6,406 nucleotides of DNA from JBBITW01 sp037440525. Its GTDB lineage: Bacteria; Desulfobacterota; BSN033; UBA1163. Both the position numbers and the translations under genes were made by a program. Positions 1 through 4,978 of this stretch are shown here, piece by piece. Numbering within the stretch: the stretch's first letter is position 1; each line of letters starts with the position of its first letter. Below the pieces are notes generated by a model that saw nothing but the letters and a program-made list of their open reading frames with translations, did no database searches and was not told where the DNA came from. Location of the stretch: contig JBBITW010000197.1 in assembly GCA_037440525.1 (NCBI GenBank), positions 1-6,406 of the forward strand, in the 5' to 3' direction.

Positions 1-72
1 CAGAAAGACCAATTGCCTAACCTATAAACAAAACTGGCTTCTTAGCCTTAACCTTATAAAGGGCTTCCACCG

Positions 73-102
73 TTGACAAAATGATTGTATTCATCTTATA
101 CA
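73..102 (+). promoter_or_regulatory. Sigma-70-type promoter for trxB
   Basis: A perfect -35 hexamer TTGACA (73-78) is followed after 18 bp by TATACA (97-102), a 4/6 match to the -10 consensus. Transcription would start near 109, leaving a leader of about 32 nt before the ATG at 141. An in-frame ATG at 81 lies between the two hexamers, so it would not be on this transcript. Assignment is by consensus only. Confidence 0.6.
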
Positions 103-140
103 AAAGTTTGATAAAAATATTTAAAAGACTGGAGAGAAGG

Positions 141-1073
141 ATGGAACAAAGGCAGAAAGAACCTTATCAGGTAATCATTATTGGAGGGGGGCCTGCAGGT
201 TTAACAGCAGGTCTTTATGCCTCGAGGGCAAGACTTCGAACATTGATGATTCAAAATGGACTCTTTGGTGGGCAGATGCCAATGACCGAATTGGTGGAGA
301 ATTATCCTGGATTTCCAAAAGGTGTCAGAGGTGAGGAACTTAGTATTTTAATGGAAGAACAGGCAAGGAGGTTCGGGATAGAGATGCTTGGTGATGAAGT
401 AATTGAAGTGAAGCTCGATGGTGATTTAAAAAAGGTGAAGACTCAAGAGGCCGAGTTTCTTTGTAGCGCCCTGATTGTCTGCACGGGCACAGAATACAGG
501 AAGCTGGGGATTCCGGGGGAGATAGAATTTCGGGGCAAAGGGGTCTCATACTGTGCTACTTGCGATGGAGCCTTTTTCCAGGATGGGAGAGTTGTTGTGG
601 TTGGAGGTGGAGATTCTGCTTTGACTGAGGCACTCTTTTTAACAAAATTCGTAAAAGAGCTTACGGTAATTCATAGAAGGGACGCCCTTAGAGCAACCAA
701 GATTTATCAGGAGAGGGCATTTGCAAACCCGAAAATAAAATTCCTCTGGAACTCTATTGTCCAGGAGATTAAGGGAGATAATGTTGTTCGTTCCATTTTT
801 GTCAGGAATCTAAGGACAGGAGAGATAAGGGAGTTCGATACCGATGGGGTTTTTCTTTTTATAGGGCTTTCACCAAGGACTCAGCTCTTAAAAGGTCTGG
901 TTGAAATGGATGAAGAAGGCTATATTATAACGAATGAGCAATGTGAAACCTCTGTAAAGGGTATCTTTGCCGCAGGGGACTGCCGAAAGAAGTTACTCCG
1001 TCAGATTGCAACCGCTGTGGGAGATGGAGCAACAGCTTCGTTTGCGGCTGAAAAATACTTAGAGGGGAGATAG
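141..1073 (+). CDS. trxB: Thioredoxin reductase (NADPH), FAD-dependent
   Basis: This is a cytoplasmic flavoenzyme that passes electrons from NADPH through FAD and a redox disulfide to thioredoxin. With the ATG at 141 the protein has 310 residues, the usual length for the low-molecular-weight bacterial family. The FAD-binding Rossmann motif GGGPAG is at about 15-20. The redox motif CATC is at 138-141, followed by DG. A second dinucleotide motif GGGDSA is at 155-160, HRRxxxR (about 178-184) is the pattern associated with NADPH preference, and the C-terminal FAD-binding FAAGD...RQ segment is at about 276-288. The open frame extends up to 81, but that ATG sits inside the likely promoter, whereas GGAG (131-134) is well spaced for 141. 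The gene lies 22 nt before a small exported-protein gene and may be cotranscribed with it. Thioredoxin reduced by this enzyme is a plausible donor for the ribonucleotide reductase encoded downstream. A ferredoxin-linked or divergent TrxB-like enzyme is less likely because all motifs are intact. Confidence 0.95.
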   Translation: MEQRQKEPYQVIIIGGGPAGLTAGLYASRARLRTLMIQNGLFGGQMPMTELVENYPGFPKGVRGEELSILMEEQARRFGIEMLGDEVIEVKLDGDLKKVKTQEAEFLCSALIVCTGTEYRKLGIPGEIEFRGKGVSYCATCDGAFFQDGRVVVVGGGDSALTEALFLTKFVKELTVIHRRDALRATKIYQERAFANPKIKFLWNSIVQEIKGDNVVRSIFVRNLRTGEIREFDTDGVFLFIGLSPRTQLLKGLVEMDEEGYIITNEQCETSVKGIFAAGDCRKKLLRQIATAVGDGATASFAAEKYLEGR

Positions 1074-1095
1074 AAGGACCACAGGAATTAGAAGA

Positions 1096-1464
1096 ATGTT
1101 AAAAAAAGATATAATCATATGTATAATTTTGAATACGCTATTTTTAATTACAGCAATCATTTCTGATGCTCAGGAGATTAATAAACAGGGGTGGCCGGTT
1201 CCGAATCTAAGGGGTCTTGTGCCTTATTCTATTTCTATTAATAGTGTAGATGGGGTGGAAAAGGTCGTAGAGAGATTTTATACCCCTGATGGTGGAAATG
1301 TTGCAAGAATCTCGGGAAATGGAAAGGTGTTTGCTTATGTGGTTGATAAGGATCAAATCCCTCCAATAGATTACCTCATACTCGATCCTGACGGTTCAGG
1401 AAGATTCACACATAAATATTCATCCAAAGAATCATATTCAATACCAGAATGGGTCTCTTATTAG
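1096..1464 (+). CDS. Small exported protein of unknown function
   Basis: I do not recognise the family with confidence. The 122-residue product begins with two lysines and a hydrophobic stretch (about 6-22), then S-D-A at 23-25, which resembles a signal peptidase I site, giving a mature protein of about 97 residues outside the cytoplasmic membrane. The mature part is polar, rich in Gly, Asp, Tyr and Pro, contains no cysteine, and reads like a compact beta-rich domain. Notable stretches are YTPDGGNVARISGNGKVFAY (about 62-81) and a later DPDGSGRF, a calcium-loop-like DxDGSG pattern. That resemblance is short and may be coincidental. AGGA at 1083-1086 is a usable ribosome site, and the gene follows trxB by 22 nt, suggesting cotranscription. 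No clear intrinsic terminator follows. The gene looks real from its start signals, signal peptide and spacing. Confidence 0.75.
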   Translation: MLKKDIIICIILNTLFLITAIISDAQEINKQGWPVPNLRGLVPYSISINSVDGVEKVVERFYTPDGGNVARISGNGKVFAYVVDKDQIPPIDYLILDPDGSGRFTHKYSSKESYSIPEWVSY

Positions 1465-1630
1465 CATATAAACGGGAATAAAAATTTATTTGCCCCAGAA
1501 GGAGAAGAATCACTCAAATTAGGTAAAAATTAAATAAATTGTGGCAAAAAGAGGCAGATTTGAGATTTGATAATAAAAAGATTTTAAAAAAAGTTAAATC
1601 AAATCAATAAATTGGATAAAAAGATTATTT
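1465..1630 (+). other. AT-rich intergenic region upstream of the sigma-54 promoter
   Basis: No open reading frame of note lies here. The sequence is very A/T-rich and probably holds regulatory DNA for the cassette that follows. The only clear internal structure is a tandem GATTTGA heptamer at 1557-1570, facing an inverted ATCAAATC at 1598-1605. No convincing terminator for the preceding gene is visible; a weak GGG...CCC symmetry around 1475-1497 lacks a usable U-tract. Confidence 0.5.
1557..1605. repeat. Inverted repeat, possible activator (enhancer) site
   Basis: GATTTGAT (1564-1571) is the exact inverse of ATCAAATC (1598-1605), and the left arm is preceded by another GATTTGA (1557-1563). 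The pair lies about 50-100 bp upstream of the predicted sigma-54 start site, where enhancer-binding activators often bind. In DNA this A/T-rich an 8-bp inverted repeat could arise by chance, so the functional call is speculative. Confidence 0.3.
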
Positions 1631-1646
1631 TGGCATAAAAATTGCT
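1631..1646 (+). promoter_or_regulatory. Sigma-54 (-24/-12) promoter of the riboswitch cassette
   Basis: TGGCATAAAAATTGCT matches the RpoN consensus TGGCAC-N5-TTGCW at nearly every position, with the required spacing of exactly 10 bp between GG (1632-1633) and GC (1644-1645). The expected start is near 1657, six bases before the first nucleotides of the riboswitch P1 strand, so the promoter fits the downstream RNA very well. Sigma-54 promoters need an ATP-dependent enhancer-binding activator, which implies a second regulatory input besides the riboswitch. Confidence 0.75.
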
Positions 1647-1662
1647 ATAAAAATATATAAAA

Positions 1663-1808
1663 CTTAAGCCGATAAAGCCAAACCACGAGTAATCGTGGGA
1701 CGCCCACTCACCTTAAAAATAAGGTGGGGGGACCACTGCTTCAAAAATGAGGCAGTTGGGGAAAGCCACGGATCCTTTTATAAGGATGGCCGGGTTGCCG
1801 AAGCTCAG
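1663..1808 (+). promoter_or_regulatory. Cyclic-di-GMP class I (GEMM-I) riboswitch aptamer with an inserted two-hairpin module
   Basis: The conserved GEMM-I elements appear in order. AAAGCCAAACC (1674-1684) leads into P1b, CCACGA-GTAA-TCGTGG (1683-1698), which is capped by a GNRA tetraloop. GGGACG (1697-1702) follows, then AAAGCCACGG (1762-1771), the P2 stem GGATCC/GGAT, and GGCCGGGTTGCCGAA (1788-1802). Short P1 pairing is possible between 1663-1669 and 1803-1808, though it is weak. The 58 nt at 1703-1760, absent from ordinary members as I know them, separate GACG from GAAAGCC. Aligned by eye to the Vibrio Vc2 aptamer, the base contacting one guanine of the ligand (G20 of Vc2) is G1677, which favours c-di-GMP over 3',3'-cGAMP. 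C1678 can pair with G1761, replacing the usual 21-46 pair. The aptamer sits just upstream of a terminator and a small Cys-rich protein gene. Confidence 0.9.
1703..1760 (+). other. 58-nt three-way-junction insertion inside the riboswitch aptamer
   Basis: The module is closed by CCCA (1703-1706) pairing with TGGG (1757-1760). It holds hairpin A, CACCTTA-AAAA-TAAGGTG (1709-1726, 7 bp), and hairpin B, ACTGCTTCA-AAAA-TGAGGCAGT (1735-1756, 9 bp with one G-U). Both hairpins end in an AAAA loop. An 8-nt G-rich linker, GGGGGACC (1727-1734), joins them. Alternative pairings exist: hairpin A could extend into the G-run, and CC at 1733-1734 could pair with GG at 1758-1759. The fold is read by eye. Confidence 0.65.
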
Positions 1809-1826
1809 AAAGGGGACATCTTTAAG

Positions 1827-1861
1827 GACCCGTGGCCTATAAGGTTACGGGTCTTTTTTTT
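1827..1861 (+). terminator. Riboswitch-controlled intrinsic terminator
   Basis: GACCCGTGGCCT (1827-1838) pairs with AGGTTACGGGTC (1842-1853) to form a 12-bp stem (two G-U pairs) with an ATA loop, followed by eight T residues (1854-1861). It lies between the aptamer and the ribosome site of the downstream gene, as in a transcription-terminating expression platform. Its 5' arm, GGACCCGTGGC (1826-1836), can instead pair with GCCACGGATCC (1765-1775) inside aptamer P2, 10 of 11 positions, giving a mutually exclusive antiterminator. Confidence 0.88.
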
Positions 1862-1877
1862 GGAGGTAAACTCATTT

Positions 1878-2252
1878 ATGGTAACTTTTGGTGTATGTCC
1901 ATTTTATAGAAATTCTGCAAATCTTGCCATGGGGCATGGCATAGGGTATTGTGACATTGATTGTAACAGAACAGGATGTGAGGGAAAGGTTGATTCCTGT
2001 GAAAAACCAGATATTCTTCAGAAATATTTAAATGAGGAGGAAAGTAGAAATGATAAAGACCATTATGAAATTATTAAGGAAAAGAAATGCTCCCTTTTCA
2101 GAAGACCAGAAAGTCTGAACATAGGAAAGGGATTGGGTTATTGCGATTTAGACAGTTATACAACAACCTGTGAGGGAGAAATCAGTTTTTGTGAAAAGCC
2201 TGAGGAATTGAAGAAATATCTCAGGATCAAATTGGACAGATCAGAGGAATAA
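1878..2252 (+). CDS. Riboswitch-controlled protein with two tandem Cys4 repeats
   Basis: I do not recognise a named family. The 124-residue product has no signal peptide or membrane segment, so it is probably cytoplasmic. It consists of two homologous repeats, about 7-51 and 71-115, joined by a charged linker. Cysteines have identical spacing in both, C-x17-C-x8-C-x6-C: 7, 25, 34, 41 and 71, 89, 98, 105, with one extra at 29. Shared residues give the pattern GxGxGYCDxDxxxTxCEGxxxxCEKPxxLxKYL (x marks any or differing residues). Four invariant cysteines per repeat suggest metal (Zn or Fe-S) binding or a redox/structural role; this is inference. The start at 1878 is chosen because GGAGGT (1862-1867) precedes it and because the open frame upstream, back to 1695, runs through the aptamer and terminator. 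Expression is predicted to need sigma-54 activation and readthrough of the c-di-GMP-responsive terminator. The gene is monocistronic, with its own terminator 30 nt downstream. Confidence 0.88.
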   Translation: MVTFGVCPFYRNSANLAMGHGIGYCDIDCNRTGCEGKVDSCEKPDILQKYLNEEESRNDKDHYEIIKEKKCSLFRRPESLNIGKGLGYCDLDSYTTTCEGEISFCEKPEELKKYLRIKLDRSEE

Positions 2253-2282
2253 AAGAAATTATTAAGTCTCTGAAGTTATGAT

Positions 2283-2315
2283 AAGGTCTCTTTATCTAAA
2301 AAGAGGCCTTTTTTT
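2283..2315 (+). terminator. Intrinsic terminator after the Cys-repeat gene
   Basis: AAGGTCTCTTT (2283-2293) pairs with AAAGAGGCCTT (2300-2310) over 11 bp with one G-U, a 6-nt loop, and a T-run reaching 2315. It closes the riboswitch cassette. Confidence 0.88.
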
Positions 2316-2352
2316 ATTTTTAATATCAATATTTTTATGTTATTATATTTTA

Positions 2353-2376
2353 TATAAAATAAAGGATTCATGAATC
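2353..2376. promoter_or_regulatory. Possible -10 region and 12-bp palindrome upstream of the NifU-type gene
   Basis: TATAAAAT (2353-2360) resembles a -10 element, but I see no good -35. Immediately downstream, GATTCATGAATC (2365-2376) is a perfect 12-bp palindrome overlapping the expected transcription start, which would suit an operator. Only one copy is visible and the surroundings are A/T-rich, so this is tentative. Confidence 0.3.
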
Positions 2377-2415
2377 ACGAAAAGAAAGTCGGGCAGAGGG
2401 AGGAGGTGATAAAGA

Positions 2416-2634
2416 ATGAGAGAGAATGTTGAGAAGGCACTGGAGAAGATCCGACCTGCACTGAGGGCGGATGGAGGGGATGTGGAGTTGGTTGATGTGG
2501 TAGATGGTGTTGTCAAAGTTCGGCTGACAGGCGCATGCGGGGGATGCCCGATGTCACAGATGACTTTGAAGATGGGTGTGGAGAGGGTATTGAAACAACA
2601 GGTTCCAGAGATAAAGAGTGTTGAAACTGTTTAG
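2416..2634 (+). CDS. NifU C-terminal-domain (Nfu-type) Fe-S cluster scaffold/carrier protein
   Basis: The 72-residue protein is essentially one NifU C-terminal domain. It has an N-terminal helix, then RADGGDVELV (about 17-26) with the family's DGGD turn, a short beta segment, and GACGGCPMS with the cluster-binding CxxC at Cys41 and Cys44. A final helix and VPEI...V strand follow. Family members bind and transfer [4Fe-4S] clusters to apoproteins in the cytoplasm. Stand-alone versions of about 70-80 residues are common, so it is full length and not a fragment. The ribosome site AGGAGGTGAT (2401-2410) is nearly ideal. It sits between the terminator of the Cys-repeat gene and nrdJ; a hairpin separates it from nrdJ. 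A function tied specifically to nitrogenase is not implied. Confidence 0.93.
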   Translation: MRENVEKALEKIRPALRADGGDVELVDVVDGVVKVRLTGACGGCPMSQMTLKMGVERVLKQQVPEIKSVETV

Positions 2635-2639
2635 ATATC

Positions 2640-2667
2640 AAAGGGGGTTGTATTTTACAACCCCTTT
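2640..2667 (+). terminator. Hairpin between the Nfu-type gene and nrdJ
   Basis: AAAGGGGGTTGTA (2640-2652) pairs with TACAACCCCTTT (2656-2667) over 12 bp with one bulged G and a tight loop. Only three T residues follow, as part of the stem, so it is a poor intrinsic terminator on its own. It starts six bases after the Nfu-type stop codon and ends 12 bases before the nrdJ ATG. It could act as a weak attenuator, an RNA 3'-end stabiliser or a processing site. Confidence 0.5.
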
Positions 2668-2679
2668 AAGGAAGATGAG

Positions 2680-4413
2680 ATGGAATCTCTTCACCTAACA
2701 CCACAAGCTCGCAAGATATTGGAAAGGAGATACCTTAAGAGGGATTCTGAAGGCAGGGTTATAGAGAGCCCTGAGGAGATGTTCTGGCGTGTTTCGCAAA
2801 ATATTTCCCAGGCAGAAAATCTTTATGGTAAACAAACATCCATAGATGAGCTCTCTCAGGATTTCTTCAGGATGATGGTCTCATTAGATTTTCTTCCCAA
2901 TTCTCCTTGTTTAATGAATGCAGGAAAAGACCTTCAGCAGTTAGCCGCATGCTTTGTTCTTCCTATAGAGGATTCCTTAGATTCAATTTTCGAGACAGTA
3001 AAACAGACTGCTCTTATACATCAGAGTGGTGGGGGAACAGGTTTTTCATTCAGCCGTTTAAGACCAAAAGACGATCCTGTTCAATCAACCGGTGGAGTTG
3101 CAAGTGGCCCTGTCTCATTTATGAAGGTATTTAATATGGCTACGGAGGTGATCAAACAGGGTGGAACGAGAAGAGGGGCTAACATGGGTGTCCTAAGAGT
3201 TGATCACCCAGATATTATGGAATTTATAAATGTTAAAAGAAAGATCAATGAGTTGGAGAATTTCAATCTATCTGTAGGTATTACAAAAATCTTTATGGAA
3301 GCCCTGATGAAAGATGAGAAGTATAGCTTGATCAATCCGAGAACAAAAAGGGAAGTGGGAAGAATTAGAGCTTCAGAGGTTTTGGAAGAAATGGTAACAT
3401 CAGCATGGGAGAGTGGTGATCCTGGGGTCCTATTTTTAGATCACATTAATGAAGCAAACCCCACTCCTCAGCTCGGAGAGATTGAGAGCACAAATCCATG
3501 TGGTGAAGTTCCCCTGCTACCATATGAGTCTTGTGTTCTGGGGTCTATTAACCTTCTTAATATGATAAGAGAAGAGAACGGAAGATTTGAGGTCGATTTT
3601 GATAAGATAAAAAAGACCGTAAGAAAGGCCATTCACTTCCTTGATAATGTTATAGACATGAATCAATATCCATTGGATATGATCGAAAGGATGACAAAGG
3701 GGAATAGAAAAATTGGTTTGGGTGTCATGGGATTGGCACATCTTTTTATCAGGCTTGGTGTACCATATCATTCACAAAAGGCATTGGAATTGGCAAAAGG
3801 ATTGATGAGTTTTATCCGTTACCAAGCGAGGGAACGTTCCATTGAGCTGGCTGAAGAGAGGGGGAGATTCCCAAATTTCATAGGCTCTATATACGACCGA
3901 CCAGGAGGTTTGAATTTAAGAAATGCAACACTTACCACAATTGCCCCAACAGGGACTCTTAGTTTGATTGCCAACTGTTCAAGCGGTATTGAACCACTAT
4001 TTTCTATCATTTATACGAGAAAGGCATTGGAGGATATGGAGATTCATGTAACAGATCCTCTTTTTATTGAGATTGGGGAGAAGGAGGGATTTCTTAATCA
4101 AGATTTGATGAATGCCCTTTCAGAGGGTGTTCCTCTTCAAGAAATATCATCCATCCCTGAAAGGATAAAAGAACTTTTTGCTACGGCGTTTGATATACCT
4201 CCATCCTGGCATATAAGGATCCAATCCGCATTCCAGCAATATACTGACAATGCGGTTTCCAAAACGATAAATTTTCCGAGAAGTGCATCCAAGGAGGATG
4301 TGAGAGAGGCATTCTTAATGGCTTACAGGGAGAGGTTAAAGGGAATAACAGTCTATCGGAGTGGAAGCAAGGCCCGACAGGTCCTGGCCTGTGGAACAAG
4401 GCAGGTCTGTTAA
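2680..4413 (+). CDS. nrdJ: Adenosylcobalamin-dependent (class II) ribonucleotide reductase
   Basis: This cytoplasmic enzyme reduces ribonucleotides to deoxyribonucleotides using a thiyl radical generated from coenzyme B12, so it works without oxygen. Over 577 residues the core barrel motifs are intact. LPNSPCLMNAG lies near 72-82, and the first redox cysteine is Cys91 in ACFVLP. A Gly-rich SGGGTGFSFSRLRP segment lies at 116-129, and GGTRRGANMG at 161-170. NPCGE at 272-276 carries the radical cysteine Cys274 with Asn272 and Glu276. Cys285 (SCVLGSINL) is the partner redox cysteine, and the phosphate-binding APTGTLSLI lies at 422-430. There is no N-terminal ATP-cone. The end is short: after TVYRSGS the protein stops at Cys571-x5-Cys577, with no longer Zn/CxxC tail. 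These cysteines may serve as the shuttle pair that re-reduces the active site. AAGGA at 2668-2672 supports the start. No B-subunit gene is nearby, as expected for class II. Confidence 0.95.
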   Translation: MESLHLTPQARKILERRYLKRDSEGRVIESPEEMFWRVSQNISQAENLYGKQTSIDELSQDFFRMMVSLDFLPNSPCLMNAGKDLQQLAACFVLPIEDSLDSIFETVKQTALIHQSGGGTGFSFSRLRPKDDPVQSTGGVASGPVSFMKVFNMATEVIKQGGTRRGANMGVLRVDHPDIMEFINVKRKINELENFNLSVGITKIFMEALMKDEKYSLINPRTKREVGRIRASEVLEEMVTSAWESGDPGVLFLDHINEANPTPQLGEIESTNPCGEVPLLPYESCVLGSINLLNMIREENGRFEVDFDKIKKTVRKAIHFLDNVIDMNQYPLDMIERMTKGNRKIGLGVMGLAHLFIRLGVPYHSQKALELAKGLMSFIRYQARERSIELAEERGRFPNFIGSIYDRPGGLNLRNATLTTIAPTGTLSLIANCSSGIEPLFSIIYTRKALEDMEIHVTDPLFIEIGEKEGFLNQDLMNALSEGVPLQEISSIPERIKELFATAFDIPPSWHIRIQSAFQQYTDNAVSKTINFPRSASKEDVREAFLMAYRERLKGITVYRSGSKARQVLACGTRQVC

Positions 4414-4479
4414 AAACAGTATAAATTAAATTATAAACGTCTATGAAGATTAAATAAAAATCATTGAGGAGGATGAAAG
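4414..4479 (+). other. Short A/T-rich spacer between nrdJ and the lipoprotein gene
   Basis: No terminator hairpin and no convincing promoter pair is visible in these 66 nt. The spacer ends in a strong ribosome site, GAGGAGG (4466-4472). Cotranscription with nrdJ is possible. Confidence 0.4.
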
Positions 4480-4950
4480 ATGATTAGGGGAATATTGGTA
4501 AGATTGTTCTTGGTGATACTTTTTTCAACCTTAGTTTTTGGTATTGGTGGCTGCGGGGATTTCTTCTCTTTTAGTACGCTTCGGGAAAAAGAAGTTGAAA
4601 GAGTACCTGCTGTCACTAAATCATATCAATTTGAAGACATACCATTGCCCCCTGGAATGAAACTAAATAGAGAGGAGTCTTTTATCTATGAAACAAAGGC
4701 CACAAAAACAGGTCTTCTTGTCTACGAAGGCAAAGGAGATATGGGTTTACTGGCCCGCTTTTTTAAAGAGCAGATGCCCAACTATCAATGGAGGCTTGTA
4801 AGCAATTTTGAGATTCACAATATCATGCTGACATTTGTAAAGGAAGGTTGGACAAGCATAATCTCCATTATTCCCAAAGAAGATGAGACAAAAAGGGTTG
4901 AGATTCGTGTGGGTCCTATTGATATGAAGGTTTTTCTTTCCTCGAAATAA
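4480..4950 (+). CDS. Predicted lipoprotein of unknown function
   Basis: The 156-residue product starts with Arg residues, a hydrophobic stretch (about 9-22) and a lipobox I-G-G-C with the modified cysteine at 25, followed by Gly-Asp. It should be a lipid-anchored envelope protein; whether in the inner or outer membrane cannot be told. After a short linker, one compact alpha/beta domain spans about 48-152. It opens with PLPPGMKL, continues with a segment around LLVYEGKGD and a helix rich in Phe and Lys (LARFFKEQMP), then NYQWRLVS and beta strands ending in EIRVGP. The pattern is typical of small periplasmic domains that bind or pack against partners, but I cannot name a function. GAGGAGG (4466-4472) gives a clear start, and the gene sits 28 nt upstream of ispE on the same strand, so the two are probably cotranscribed. 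Confidence 0.85.
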   Translation: MIRGILVRLFLVILFSTLVFGIGGCGDFFSFSTLREKEVERVPAVTKSYQFEDIPLPPGMKLNREESFIYETKATKTGLLVYEGKGDMGLLARFFKEQMPNYQWRLVSNFEIHNIMLTFVKEGWTSIISIIPKEDETKRVEIRVGPIDMKVFLSSK

Positions 4951-4978
4951 GAATTATCTCAACTGCTTAAAAAATAAA

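Noticed and set aside
1..72. Minus-strand fragment opening with GTG at 72
   Set aside because: The frame closes after 17 codons and no recognisable protein emerges; the plus frames also close quickly, so no partial upstream gene can be supported.
81..140. Upstream in-frame ATG of trxB at 81
   Set aside because: It lies between the -35 and -10 hexamers and adds 20 residues not typical of the family; GGAG before 141 fits.
340..549. Minus-strand ORF inside trxB
   Set aside because: It is fully contained in trxB on the opposite strand, with no recognisable domain.
1541..1556. A second sigma-54-like motif, TGGCAAAAAGAGGCA
   Set aside because: GG-to-GC spacing is 9 bp and the -12 element lacks TTGC.
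1695..1877. Extension of the Cys-repeat ORF to an ATG at 1695 (61 extra residues)
   Set aside because: These codons run through the riboswitch aptamer and terminator; the ATG at 1878 has the only good ribosome site.
4181..4399. Overlapping ORFs inside nrdJ (2907-3134 +, 3517-3771 -, 3819-4010 -, 4181-4399 -)
   Set aside because: They lie inside an intact, motif-complete nrdJ and have no supporting start signals or recognisable product.
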